Shown here: positions 30,839-42,714 of the stretch, in pieces | Layout of the letters: each line of letters begins with the position of its first letter | Position numbering within the stretch: the stretch's first letter is position 1 | NCBI GenBank assembly: GCA_036320915.1 | Contig: JAXBDG010000003.1 | Location: forward strand, 682,001-746,000 | Direction of reading: 5' to 3' | Length of the DNA stretch: 64,000 nt | Source: Linnemannia elongata | Lineage: Eukaryota; Mortierellomycota; Mortierellomycetes; Mortierellales; Mortierellaceae | Made by a program: the position numbers and the translations under genes | Notes under the pieces: model-generated | The model's database searches: none | What the model was told of the DNA's origin: nothing | What the model saw: only the letters and a program-made list of their open reading frames with translations

Positions 30839-31543
30839 ATGGGAGGCCTTTTAATCTTTTTTGTCCTCGCGGTCGTCGTCGCCTTGTCCGCCGCGTCCTA
30901 CCTCTTCACGCCCCGCGGACCCAACCAAACGTAAAGCGCCTACCTCTTTCCTCTCACACAACTGGACACATATGCCGCCGTTTTCTCCCTTTCTTCTACC
31001 CAAGAGCCTCACCTTCCTATCAAGGCTTAAAGAAAATAACACCAGTCAGACTATCGACCTTTGCATTTCATTCGAAACTAACACGACACGGTTTTCTGTT
31101 TGAACATTCAATAGCGTTATTCGCACGGCGCTGATCATGACCCTTGTCTCATGCTACCTGATGTAAGCCCAACATACAAGCATACCTCACGGAAACACAT
31201 GGTTCAACACTATCTTCATCCATACAGGAACAGCAGTAGCAGAGCTGGACACGACCCAGCGCTACACACTTCATGATATCAATTCTGTCGCTGCGTGGAG
31301 AATACCACTGCGACTATCACTCAAAAATATTCCTGGAATCATCAGCACGCAACCAACAAAAAAAAAAAAAATGAACATGCATAGGGTCTTCAATTGCTAA
31401 CTCATTATCTTTGCGCTTATTTTGTTTGCACAACAATTGGAAATAATCCATATAGGTGGGCGATTACGTACTTGGCACAGTTGAATCCGTTGTTGCAGCC
31501 AAGGCACAGCAAGATTAGACCTCATAACCAACACCATTCCTAG
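30839..31543 (+). CDS. VMA9: V-type ATPase subunit e (Vma9)
   Basis: Very small membrane subunit of the Vo sector of the vacuolar proton pump. Exons 30839-30930, 31115-31162 and 31456-31543 give 75 aa. The protein has two membrane segments: LIFFVLAVVVALSAASYLF and ALIMTLVSCYLMWAITYLA. Between them lies TPRGPNQTVIRT, the conserved loop (PxGPNRGVIQT in relatives), and after the second comes QLNPLLQP, matching AQLNPLFGP. Because each exon is short the gene has no long open frame; it was found by following the splice phases. The last intron (31163-31455) is nearly 300 nt long. Confidence 0.9.
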
Positions 31544-32648
31544 AACAATTTTTTTTTTTGCGGACTCAACATCGCCATTCTTCGTGAACCACTCACTGTA
31601 CAGGACATTTGGATAGGAGGATGAGCGGCTGCACAAATCAGGAACGATGTTTCTTTTTAGGAAGGCGAAGAACGTCAGTAATAAAATATGGAAATGGAAA
31701 ACAAGAAACTTCGGGATGTAGAAGTCATCTGGATATCGAAAAATGTGATGACTTCAAGAATGATCTCTGCGAGCAGCACCCCCCTACCAAAGACTCGCAG
31801 GGGGTTTATTCGAATGCCCAAAGAAAGCGAACTCATGTTCGTTTGTTGTGGGTATATCGGACTGAAAGAGAACAAAGATGTAGTCTTCATAAAATTGCTG
31901 AATGCTTTATTTTTTTTTTTTTCTGTTGGTGCTTTCTACAATCTTCTTCTATATTGCATGCCTTTCGATCGACGTTGTTTCTGCTGGATAGGATGGATGG
32001 ATGGATATGTACACGTGACGAGTCTCCCCCCATGGGCATAGTCGCCCAAAAAAGGTTGTGAGTTGGTAAGGGCAAAAGTAAAACAAAGGCTCTAAACGAT
32101 ACCCCAAAATAGTCCGTCGTGCCACGCGAACATATGGTGCAGAGTACCACACATGGTGTATACTTTGAGAGGAGAGGGAGTGAGAGCGAGACAGAAGGAG
32201 AGAGAGGGTGGGATACTTCAGGGTGAGGGAGGAGTGAGCAGGTGAGAGACAGGTGGGATGGATAGATCACGATGTGGATGCAATGACGAGAACAGAAAAG
32301 AAGGGAAGGAAAGGAAAAGGGGGGGAGGGTAATCGAACGGCTGGAATAGAAAAAAGAGGAAAGAAGATCAAGTGAGGGGAGGGGGAGGTGGGGGGGAAGG
32401 ATTGCAATGGTTTAATTTGATCTGGTGAGAGAAAGCAAAAGTAGGGGTTAGGTTTGCTTGACCCATGGAAATAACAAGGAGAGTATACAACAGTAATAAG
32501 GGGAATGTGTGAGATGGATGCTTGTGCGACCATTGTCAAACATGGCAACGTCCTGCTTTTTTCTTTGCTTTTTTGGGTTTCTTATTTCTGCCTTGTTCGT
32601 TCATTCATTCCTTGTGGTTGTAAACTGCCTTTTTTATTTATTTATGCA

Positions 32649-32676
32649 TTTTTTTTTTTTTTTTTTTTTTTTTTTT
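32649..32676 (+). repeat. Poly(T) run of 28
   Basis: Uninterrupted T tract in intergenic DNA. Confidence 0.88.
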
Positions 32677-32889
32677 GGTTGTGGTCAAGAGGATAGGAAG
32701 GTTTAGGAGACTGTGGCCTTGAATGATACTCATTCGGAGGGGTTGTCAAGGTTTCGTCCATGCGAAGGAATAGCCTTGTTTGGTCAGCGGGTGCCTGAAA
32801 AAATGAATATCCAATCTGGCTTTATAGAATGGGCTGGGCTGGGCTGGCTGCCGGACTTTTTCTTTCATTGTCACAAAAGCTGATAATGG

Positions 32890-32933
<44 letters not shown>
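32890..32933 (+). repeat. Poly(A) run of 44
   Basis: Longest homopolymer in the window; could also mark the end of a retroposed sequence, but no duplication or element is recognised beside it. Confidence 0.88.
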
Positions 32934-32937
<4 letters not shown>

Positions 32938-33993
32938 TCAAAGAGAATGATGAGAAACGAGTGGGTGGATAGAAGACAAAAAGGAGAGGGAGGGGTAAAT
33001 GCGGAGGGGGAAGGGCGACACCATTCAGAGGCCGTTCCTGAGCAATTAAGGCAGGCACAACCGAAATATCAAAGTCCGATGACTTGGTTTAGCCAAAAAG
33101 CCGACATCCTGCTGCTTTATTCGAGCCTTCGAGCCTTTTGAGAGAATCCCACGGACAGACGATCGATTGAATGAGGGGTAAGGGGAAGGACAAGGTAGCA
33201 TTGCTTGCTGCTTGATGGTTGGTCCAGCGCCAGAGAGGATGCTGGAAACCCCACCCCAGCCCAAAAAACTAAAATGTCAGAGTTTTGTCCGTAGTATGAT
33301 ATGGAGAGGGATTTCCTTGATCATGGTTTAGATGATTGTGTATCGCTTTCTGTGCTTGCAGAGAATGAGAGAGAAAAAGAAAAAAGGGGATCAGAGCATT
33401 TCGTTCAACGAGAGACGGGTAGACATCCATTCGTTTTTAGGCTAACCGCTCATCTTTATATTGACTGTTTGTATTGCATTGCTGGCTGTGGGTGTTGTTG
33501 ATTGCCCATTGAAATGAATGAAGAGGGAGGCAGGCATTGGCGAGATGATTGAATGAATGAATGAATGTATAGAGACGGATAGGTGTGTAGTTGCGATACC
33601 GCATTTTCGATTGAGATCAAGACGTCGACTGCCTATTTGATTCAAAAGGGTGTTGTATCATCGTTTTTTAGAAAAAAAAAGAAAACGCAAGATAGAGTAT
33701 CGCACACCATGCTCATCGTTCTATTCTCTCTTTCTCTCTCTCGCTCTCATACCTTGTGCAATGGGAGTGTGTCGATGATGAGCATGCGCCAACAAACGAA
33801 CAATCAATCGATAAAGTTGCGAATGAGAGAGAGAGAGAGAAATGAATAAAGGGAGATGAAATACATTGAGACACACACACACGCACACAAACATACACAT
33901 ACCCTTTTATTGGTACGGCCCTCTTTTTTTCTTTCTTTCTTTCTTTCTTCTTCCTCATTCTTTGTTGTCTTTTTCCCATTTTCCTCTTTCACT

Positions 33994-34032
33994 TACTCTC
34001 TCTCTCTCTCTGTCTGTCTGTCTGTCTGTCTG
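33994..34032 (+). repeat. (TC)n then (TGTC)n microsatellite
   Basis: Contiguous dinucleotide and tetranucleotide runs in the CT-rich block before the methyltransferase gene. Confidence 0.85.
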
Positions 34033-34171
34033 CACTCCTCCTCCTTCTCCTTCTCCTCCTCCTCTTTCTCTTCCTTTGTCCCTTCGCCACTTCACTCCAC
34101 TCCACTCTACTGTCTCCTCTTTCTCTTCCTCACTACACCCCTTCAACCCTCCTCCTCTCTTCTCCTCCTTG

Positions 34172-34193
34172 TACACACACACACACACACACA
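34172..34193 (+). repeat. (CA)n microsatellite
   Basis: Eleven CA/AC units in the same leader block. Confidence 0.85.
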
Positions 34194-34633
34194 AACCTCC
34201 GTCCTTCCTTTCCTTCTCTTCCTGTCCTCCGTTTCCCATCCACCCCACCCTCATTCAACATCGCCTAGACCGACACCTACATTCCTTTTTTTCCATTTCT
34301 CACGAACCTCATTCATACCCTTCTTTCAGATACTCAATACCCCTTCCTCTCCACATACTCTACAGCACTCTTTTTCTTTCTCTCTCTTTCAGGTTCAACA
34401 CCTGACAATCAAAAGGGGGTCTGTCTTGCTTACAACAGCACGACACTACACAACGACAACCAAAAAAAGGGCGGCAAAGATACACCGACACCAAGTCTTT
34501 TTCTATTTCATTTAAACTTGCTTTTAAGCGATCGTTGGTGTTGTTTTTCTGGAAAATCCGCATCGAACCCTGCTTAGCATAAACTCACACCTCTCAGAAA
34601 TAACAACTTCCCCAGCAATAAACGTGGTGGGCC

Positions 34634-37094
34634 ATGGGAAACTCCAAGTCTCGCCAAGCCAATCCCGCTGGTCAGAGCCGTAAGCAAGCAAAACACGCCT
34701 CAAAGAATCTCAACACCTCTAGCAACAACCACAACAAAAACAGCAGCAGCCCCAAGAATAGCCCCTCCACCCTTGATGCCTTCTCCAGTCAACCCATCAC
34801 CAACGACAGTGGACATTACTCTATCCATGGATCGACTGTAGCCCCCGGACTTCCCGGAGGAGCCTTCCACAATAACCTTTCTAGTCCTGGTCGACTGGAC
34901 CAGCAAAAGGAGGCCTCTGACTCGAGCCTCCGGCTCCAATACGGTTCCAGGGTCAAACGAGCCACCGTGCTTGGTCCAGGTCCTCCCCCAGACACAGACT
35001 ACCTCATCAACAGCAGCAACATCAGCAACGAGATAAAGACCAACTCACAGCGACTCAGGAGCTCAGGACTGGCGCCCCGCACAGCCACGGCCATGTCAAC
35101 GGGGGAACTGAGCAGAGGAGTCCCAGAGATGAGCTATCAGCACCAGCATCAACTGCAGCAACAACGGGAGAGCGACCAGCAAATGCGAGCGTCACCCATC
35201 TCTATGCGCCAATCGCAAGGCCGAAATTCGGCTCTCGCATCTCCATCGCCCGCACAGAACCAATACTCGACGTCCCTGAATTATCAACCGCATACCCAGT
35301 ACCACAGCCAACCACACCAGCAGCAGCAGCAGCAACGCATGTCCATGGCCTCGCCTGCGCCCATCAATGGACACAGAGACGAGGAAAGCAAGGGCAAACG
35401 GAGTCAAATGCCTTCAGATTTTATGGACATTCCTCACCATCAGCGCCCTTCCTCCTTTCAGAACGGATATGGTCACCAACAACAGTCCAACAGCTACCAT
35501 CCCTCACCACTCCCACTCCAGCAACAGCCAATTAGACAATCCAAGGCTGATAGTCGGATACGAAGCGACTACAACAACTATACCAACAATAGCAACACCT
35601 CCCCTCTCAACAACAATAACACGAATACCCTGAACTACCACACCGACAGCAACAACCTCTATGTGACAGCCATGGAGTCGGTGCCACTGACAAAGACGGC
35701 CGATATGTTGGCACAGGCAGGACCCTTGATTGAAAACCCGATGGTGGCGGCGAACAAAGCGCCGGCAGCGGACCAAGTGTTTGCACGCCTTGCCAAACAA
35801 TACCCCACCAACCCTCGCGAGACCGACAAGCGCGAACGCATCTATCGCTGGCTGGACGATGTGGCGAATGCTCTGACCTTCAACCCGGACACGGATATCC
35901 CTGGATGGGTAATCCCTGTTACTCCTGACGACCTCGACCATCCTGATAGGTAAGCATCTTTTTTTCTTTTGTGTCTTGAGCACTTGCACTTTTTGCTCTT
36001 TTTGCATATATTTTTTTCTCCCGTGCCTTTCCCTTGCCCTTGCTTTTCCCTTTGTCCTGTTGCGCGCATTATGTCCTTTGTGTGTACGTGTGTGTAGTGT
36101 GATGTGGTGCATAGTTGAGAAATGCTTACCTACGTACTCCTTGATTTTAGTGTGGGCGGAATAACTGATTTTAACTGTTTATATTTCTTCTTATTTTTGG
36201 TTGGATTGCATAGTCCCTTCTACATGGATCGGATCACATTTGAGCTCGATCTCATGGCGCCCGTCGGAAAGCCCTTCCGCAAGGTCATCGACATCAATTG
36301 CTCCTCTGGCGAATGGGCGATGGTAACTTCTCGTTTTTCTTTTCTCTTCTGCGACTTCATTGCTTTCTGCGACTTTGGTGAATTGCATGCCAATGGACTC
36401 GATCACTTACATGCACGCCCTTTGTTGATACGATATGACATGAAAATAGGATATGGCGATTAAGCACCCGAGGACGATTGTGTATGCATTGGACCCGATG
36501 CTGGACGTGGCGCGGCTACCACAACGGATTCCGGACAATTGCAAGTTCAAGCTGCGGGATGTCAAGGACCAGGAAGGAGAATTCGACCTTGTCCATCAGC
36601 GATTAGGAGCTTTTAGGACCCAGTTTATGGAATGGACCCCTCATTTCGCAGAATTAGGCCGGTTGACTCGACCAGGAGGGTGGATTCAATTGGCAGAGTC
36701 CAATGGGATGGTGGTCCGTGCAGGTGTGGAGTCCTTGAAGGTGAACCGGTGGGTCGAGACGGCGGCGTTGAGTTCTGGATTGAACCCTATGCAGATGGTG
36801 GAGGCTCTGATGCCGACCATCTTGGGAGCCGGGCTGATCAATGTCGAGTGTTATGAGTACGGTATCCCGATGGGCGAGTGGGCGGGTCGGCGCGGCAATA
36901 TTGCGATGCGGGCGTACCTGTCGATGGTGGAGTCGCTACGGGAGGAGATTATTGAGATCAACCGGTTGGAGGAGGGTATCTTTGAGAAGACGATTGGGTT
37001 GATGGTCATGGAGTGTGCGGCCGAGAATGCGGAGCTTATCATGAAGGTTATTTGTGCGCAAAAGCCTCCTTTCTCGGATGATATCTGGCGGTAG
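34634..37094 (+). CDS. Methyltransferase-like protein with N-myristoylation signal and disordered N-terminus
   Basis: Exons 34634-35949, 36214-36322 and 36450-37094 give 689 aa. The protein starts MGNSKSRQ, a near-ideal N-myristoylation signal (Gly2, Ser6, basic 7). Residues about 10-340 are Gln/Asn/Ser/Pro-rich and look disordered. The C-terminal 300 residues resemble a class I SAM methyltransferase of the fungal LaeA-like group: ERIYRWLDDV, FYMDRITFELDLM, the glycine-motif position VIDINCSSGEWAMDMA, VYALDPM, DLVHQRLGAF and LGRLTRPGGWIQLAE. Motif I reads DINCSSGEW rather than a typical GxGxG, as in several divergent LaeA-like proteins, so catalysis is not assured. A membrane-anchored methyltransferase-like role is inferred; I recognise no exact orthologue. 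Confidence 0.8.
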
Positions 37095-37439
37095 TTTTAT
37101 CTTTCCCTTTGTTTTGTTCATGCATTCATTCCCTCCTTCTACTTCTTGTACTTTTACAAACCAACAAACACCTATCTTAATTAATGCAAAACAACAAAAA
37201 TGTGTCGATCTTCCCTCATTTTGCAAAGTACGTTTCTTGTATTCAGTCTGACATCTTGTGAAGCCAAAAATAGCGAATTAGCGAATTAATAGGACGGCGG
37301 TCAGAGCACACAGGTTTTGTTCGCTGAGCAGTCGCCCTCTTTCCTTTCATCAAACGCAACTCTTTGTACTTTTCGTCCCTCTTCCTCTCCATTCGCTTCA
37401 TTACATTCACATCAGGACACATTAACACACACATACAGC

Positions 37440-38293
37440 ATGTCGGACTCTGCATGGCCAGAACTGGAATCCACCTCCTCCACAACAACCACAAAGGCAC
37501 CTGAATGGAACCTCCGAACAGAATCAGAACTCCACGTCGAACGACTTGGTAAAAAAAAATCCACATTTGAAAAGAAACAAAAAGAGAAAGTGAAGTGATA
37601 AACCCCTTCCCCCTTGAGTATTTCGGCCTCATTAACATATTTTTTTATGTCCTTCCTTCCTTCTCCTGTGTTCATTTTGTGTAGAAGCCAAGCTGGAAAG
37701 TATCAAGAAGAGAAATGACAGGACACTCAACAAGTCTGCAAGTCATCCACGTCCAGGTAACCAATTTCCAGAGCCTTTTCTTTCTTCACTCATTCATCAA
37801 ATCGTCTGCATTTTGACTATTTGTCCCAAACTGCATCAATTGACCCGTTACTAACCCCCTCATCACCTTTCTTCTCAACCCGACAGAAACACAGCCCCAA
37901 ATCATGGAAGAACCAGACGCGGAAGAAATTCAAGCAGGGCAGGAAGAAGCAGATGAAGGGTTATGGCTACTTTGGAACAATACCCAAAAGACTACACTGT
38001 CACCTTCAGAAGCAGGGCTTCGCCCTACGCCCACATCATCTCAGCCGTTGTTATCTGGGAGCAGGAGCGGCGGTGGCTCAGCGTCGTATGGAAGTAATAC
38101 ACAAGGAAGAGGAAGTGAAGCACGGATACGTATACCCAGGGAGGACTTTGACAGCGATAGTGAAACTGATTCGGAAAATGAGGAGGAGGAGGATAGGTTG
38201 GAGCAGGCGAAGGCACAGGCCAAGGACGTGGACGAGTACCTAGTAAAGGGTCGTAATCGCCACTGTCGGACCACATGCTGCATCATCTCCTAG
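37440..38293 (+). CDS. Small acidic orphan protein with CaaX prenylation box (CCIIS)
   Basis: Exons 37440-37548, 37685-37756 and 37887-38293 give 195 aa in phase. I recognise no family. The N-terminus (SDSAWPELESTSS) is followed by a short charged helix, RTESELHVERLEAKLESIKKR, given here in part, possibly coiled coil. The middle is Ser/Gly-rich, then comes a strongly acidic stretch (DFDSDSETDSENEEEED). The last residues are RTTCCIIS and stop: a C-terminal CaaX box of the farnesyl type with a second Cys before it, the same five-residue end as yeast Ras2, where the upstream Cys is palmitoylated. There is no GTPase domain. Membrane attachment by lipid is inferred. Confidence 0.75.
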
Positions 38294-38481
38294 AAACTCC
38301 CATACAGAGACTAATATATAAACATATATACTTTTCCTTGCACAACGAAAAATGGCAAAAGAGAAGAATATATTTATGAGGCAGGGCGAAAATGCTATGC
38401 GCCAATCATTCATCTCTTCTCCTCGCCTTACTACTTGCTACGCACACACAAAATGAGCGCTAGCAAAAACTTAGGCACTAT

Positions 38482-40373
38482 TTAGTTTTTACGGACGACA
38501 CCACTCATGATGCCTTCCAAAAAGGCCTTGATGGCCTCAAAGTATCCAGGCTTGAGACAAGTATCGTTATGAGTTCCATCAGGGAACTCGCGCCAGACAG
38601 ACTCGCCTGTGGTATCGAGAAGACGGTGCAACTCCTGCATATGTGCTGGTGGGACGAGCTCGTCCTTGCGTCCTGAGAGGAACAAGACGGGCAAGCGGGT
38701 GATTTGCTGGATCATTTGCTCAGAGTTCCAGACTTGGTGGCACAGGAAGACCACTTTGCTGATCATTGGGAGGACATGGGGGATCACCTTGGGCTAATTT
38801 TTACAATTGTAAAAGATGCATTGGGTCAGCAAAGCAACAAAGCGGTACGAATTGAGATATGATATGGCGGAAATTATCAGGCGGGTCTCTTTTGCTTCCT
38901 CCTCGGTAACGGAAAAGGCTTCCTTCACTCCGGCAAGCGGAAATAAAGCGACTCCTGAAACCAACCAACGGATGCAGTCTCGACACGATACCTTCAGCCG
39001 ATGGCGAACAACAAAAATGTATCTCCATCATCAGAAAAAGACACACTTTTGTTTGTGCGTAACCCGCTGAAGTTATGGTATCATTACTACAAACGACGCA
39101 GACAAAGATAAAGAGTCCACATCCTCCCACGCCCTGCCTCCGGGCAAACGCTTCATTGGAGACTTACAAGACTGAGGAAGGTGTTTTCGATGATCAATCC
39201 CGAAAACTTGTCCTCGTTCCTGGCAACAATATCGATCGACACTGCGCCTCCAATCGACTGGCCGTATGCGATCAACTTTGTCTCTGAAATCACTGGGTGC
39301 TTCTTGATATAGTCCAGTGCCGTCTAGGTTTTGTTCATTAGAAAAATTGGTTGGTAAATAGGCTGGTAATCCTTGCAATTGCTGTCTCATGGTAACGAGA
39401 GCAGTTCCTGTGAAACGTCCTTTGAAAAATACCTGAGCATCAAGACGAAGTCCCTTTTCGGTGGGGCTGCCTTCACTCAATCCATACCTAGACGGACAAA
39501 AGGCAATTGATGCCACTGATTAACATTATATGCCTTAAGAAGAATATATCCCGCATGTATCATTTTCCGTGTCTATGCTATGCGATCATCTTTCTCCAAT
39601 GGAGTTGTTGATATGACAAATTGGCCCTTACCCGCGGTAGGAGAGCATGAAGACGTTGCAGCCAAACTCCTTGTAGAAGACATCGGCAATCGACAGACGA
39701 TGACCCATATTGCCTGCATTTGCCTAAATAATTCAAATAACCACCCCAACGCAAAGGACATGTACAACAAGAAAACGTTAAATAATTCTCGTTAGTATCC
39801 GCATTTTTTTAGTGTAAGGATGTGCTGTTGAGTCAGACATAACCAGAGGATGTAACATACGTGGAGGTACAGGATAGTAGGTCTCTTGCGGGCGACATTG
39901 TCGTCGAGGTGCTTGATCAAGTAGGCCTTGATTTTCACCTTATCGGGCGTCGTCAGAGTCAAGTCCTCGTAGGGCAGGCCATATTGAGATGGCTTGGCGA
40001 CCTATTTTTTGACCGCGCCACATTCATCACACATACACAACCACGTATACAGATTACACGAAAACATACATCGGGAAAACAGAAGGGATAGAAAGACAAG
40101 TAAAAAAAAAAAAAAAAAAAAGGCCAGTCAGCAAACAGGACGGAGAAACGTAAAAAAATGTGGGAAAGAATATGAACCAATTGGCAGACACTCATCTCAC
40201 GAGAAACCCGTTTCACAATTATCACCGCATACATGTGTCCTGGAGCCTTCTGGGAAGTTGGCCGGATATATGATTTCGCACTGGTAGTGGTAGAGGAGCG
40301 CTCCTCCACTCAGCACAGCGACCAGTCCGGCTGCAATCGAATACGAGAGGTACCAGGGCAGATAGGATGACAT
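38482..40373 (-). CDS. BEM46: Alpha/beta hydrolase, Bem46/ABHD13 family
   Basis: Membrane-anchored serine hydrolase of the Bem46 family, linked in fungi to polarity and ER/eisosome-associated functions. Six exons (minus): 40233-40373, 39861-40001, 39632-39723, 39433-39487, 39168-39323 and 38482-38793, giving 298 aa, the same size as fission yeast Bem46. An N-terminal membrane segment (YSIAAGLVAVLSGGALLY) precedes IIYPANFPEGSR. Family motifs: LYLHANAGNMGHRL (oxyanion region), LSYRGYGLSEGSPTEKG, the nucleophile elbow AYGQSIGGAVS, the acid in SGRKDELVPP and the His in PDGTHNDT. The start is the first ATG before the membrane segment. It is divergent from the TMEM70-like gene. Confidence 0.93.
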
Positions 40374-40885
40374 GCCCACTTTCCAGGAGTGTTTATTGTT
40401 TTCTGTTTGTTGTAGGCGAGGGAGGCTGTCGGGTTGAAGTAGGCGAAGGGTTCGTGTTGCTCCTGTTTCCTTGGTAATGAACGGCACAAAGACAGAAAAG
40501 CGAGAGAGGGAGATAGAGACAGGTAGAGTCGAGTGCCAAGGAACTGGTCTCGAGTAAAAAGTAAGGATAGGAAGAGAGGATAATTAGAAGGGGGAGAGTG
40601 AGGATGGAGAAAGAAAGAGAGAAGGGGGTGGTTTGACCGTTTGAATGTGAGTCCGAAGTGGTGAAGAAAGAGATGGGAGAAAGAGGAGGGACTGGAAGGT
40701 GGAAGAAGGCCAAGCGAAAGGGAGGGAAAGGAACGACAAATTACCTCCTTATTTCAATTCTTTTCACAAGTTCATTTTACACGAGTTGGAAAGGAAGAAG
40801 GCAAAGGGCTGGACAGGAATGTCAAATCATCCCGCCCGGATCACACATTAACACATTCCATTCTACCTGCACAGAACACACAACC
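40374..40885. promoter_or_regulatory. Bidirectional upstream region BEM46 / TMEM70-like
   Basis: About 510 bases between divergent starts. The BEM46 side is a purine-rich (CT-rich in its sense) leader. Confidence 0.45.
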
Positions 40886-42056
40886 ATGGCAACCCCCTGT
40901 CTGTCTCAACTGCGTCATACCCTTATTCGTTCCTTGACTGGACCAAAACAAGTAGTCCGGGCCATTTCCTCCAGCGCCCCCTCCTTCTACTCCAGAGCCA
41001 AGAACTCTTCTACCAACGCAACAACAACAACAACGGGTCCAGGCACCAACCCATGGAAGAATAAGACAAACAGCAACAACAGTAGCCCCTATGTGCCACC
41101 TCCAAACTCGGTTCTGGCTTATGTCGGACCCTACGCTGCCTCGCTGCGTCAGTGCAAGAGTGTAGCCTTTGTGTTTGGTGCATGCGGCTGTATTGCTGTG
41201 CCTTCGACCCTCTTTCTCGGAAACACTGAACATTTCTTGGCGATCATGGGTAATTTACTTGTTGTTTTGATTGTTTTTCTTCTGCTTTAATCAAATGAAC
41301 GTGGTCAGCAAATATTAAACGGACGGAGGAGTTACGTGTGTGGGGTGGGGAAGAGAGGGAGCCGAATCGACAAATTGTGGAGGAGTAGCTGCTACTTCCT
41401 CTGTCCGTGCCACGTTAGCTATGGTTCGGAGGTGGAGGGGATACGAGCCGAAGGAAAACGTAAAAAAATATCCGTTAACGTCCACCTAGTTGGCTTTCGG
41501 AAATGCATATTGGTCAGCACGAACAACAGTCAAGCTAGCAAAACCAACAAGTCGCGTGTCCTAACCGTAATCCTCCTATCTGATTCGCGCCTCTGATTTA
41601 GCTGGAGTGGCATCATTGTCACCCTCGATTCTGCTGCATGCACTATTCCGCAACGAAGTGACCAAGATCCATGTCCAGGGCTCGGTCTCAACAAAGACAG
41701 CAGCCCCTGCAGTGACTGTGTCGACAAAGGACGCGCTCAAATTGACGTTTGAGAAGCTTAACTGGCGCGGGGTGCCTCAACCGTCCCAAGTCCTGTCAAC
41801 CAATGTCTTTGTTCAATCCGAGACTGACAAGACTGTCACCTGGACGACAGCTTCTGCCACTACTCCGGTTTCAGCAACCAAGCCTGGCTCCCGACAGTCA
41901 CCGAAGGTGCCTTCGGCGGTGGCAGCGCAGGTTCCTAGGAAGGAGACTTATCGTGTGAATAAGAGGATGATGCTGAGCAACCCCAGTTTTTCGTTTGTGA
42001 TGGATCAGATCGAGCACCAGTCTCGGCTCTCATATGGCAAGGCCACTCAGTCTTAA
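40886..42056 (+). CDS. TMEM70-like mitochondrial inner membrane protein
   Basis: Exons 40886-41249 and 41602-42056 give 272 aa. The first 40 residues are basic and hydroxylated without acids (LRHTLIRSLTGPKQVVRAISSS, in part), a likely mitochondrial presequence. After a Thr/Asn-rich linker comes VLAYVGPYAASLRQCKSVAF and two hydrophobic segments, AFVFGACGCIAVPSTLFLG and FLAIMAGVASLSPSILLHALF, separated by a short loop. This hairpin, with a YxGP-like start and P-x-LLH at its end, resembles the TMEM70/TMEM186/TMEM223 group, whose human member TMEM70 helps assemble ATP synthase. The C-terminal part, rich in Ser/Thr/Val, has no clear family signature. Assignment is by pattern only. Confidence 0.65.
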
Positions 42057-42714
42057 TACATATATATGCCACTTACTTTTAATGAAAAAAACGACTTTGC
42101 CCACACGCACACATGCCATACACGCTACACCACACAGTGTGCACTGATCGATCGTATGAAATACCTCACTGATTAGTTCATAGGTGATTGATAGTTGGAA
42201 CCTGTTGTGAAACGAAGAAGGTTGAACGATCACTTTTGTTTGACATAAATAAGGGATACGAGGTTAACGTGAATAAAACAGTGACAAGTACAAGCAGGTG
42301 AGAGGTGATATCGTCTGTTACATGGATCTCCTAGTTCAAGTCTTTTAGAACATTTGAAGAGCATTGGTACCAAGTCGACACTAATCTGCGACTGGAACAC
42401 TACTATGCAAGTACTAGTTGGGCACTACTTGCACTTGTTGACCATTTCCATCACTCTCCGAACGAGCCCACCCCTCACCCTGACTCTCCCTTTCCTCCTC
42501 GGTCCCTGGTACACTTTGTCCCTACTTCTCTTCGTTTTATTCTGTTCCTCTCCGCTCGCCCTCACTTCTCTTTTTTTTTTCCTTCTTTCTCTTTTCTCAT
42601 TCTCCCTTCCACTCCATTCCTCACCCGACAGTAAGCATTCGCTCATTCATTCCGCCAATCCAATTTCACTCAATCACAATTCAGGACAACAACCAACCAA
42701 GGACAGACTACCCT
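42057..42714. promoter_or_regulatory. Intergenic region before the septin-like gene
   Basis: About 660 bases; a CT-rich leader fills the last 250. Confidence 0.4.

Larger units (their letters stand above)
31544..34633. other. 3.1-kb gene-poor region before the methyltransferase gene
   Basis: No gene recognised. It holds A and T homopolymers, a GA-rich block (about 32180-32400) and, from about 33900 to 34400, a dense CT-rich block with microsatellites that probably forms the long leader of the next gene. Open frames here are low-complexity. Confidence 0.5.

Noticed and set aside
32890..32933. A44 run as the tail of a LINE/SINE or processed retrocopy
   Set aside because: No target duplication, no coding remnant and no internal Pol III promoter recognised next to it.
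33856..34515. A 219-codon Ser/Leu/His-rich frame in the CT-rich block
   Set aside because: Produced by simple CT repeats; it overlaps the likely leader of the methyltransferase gene.
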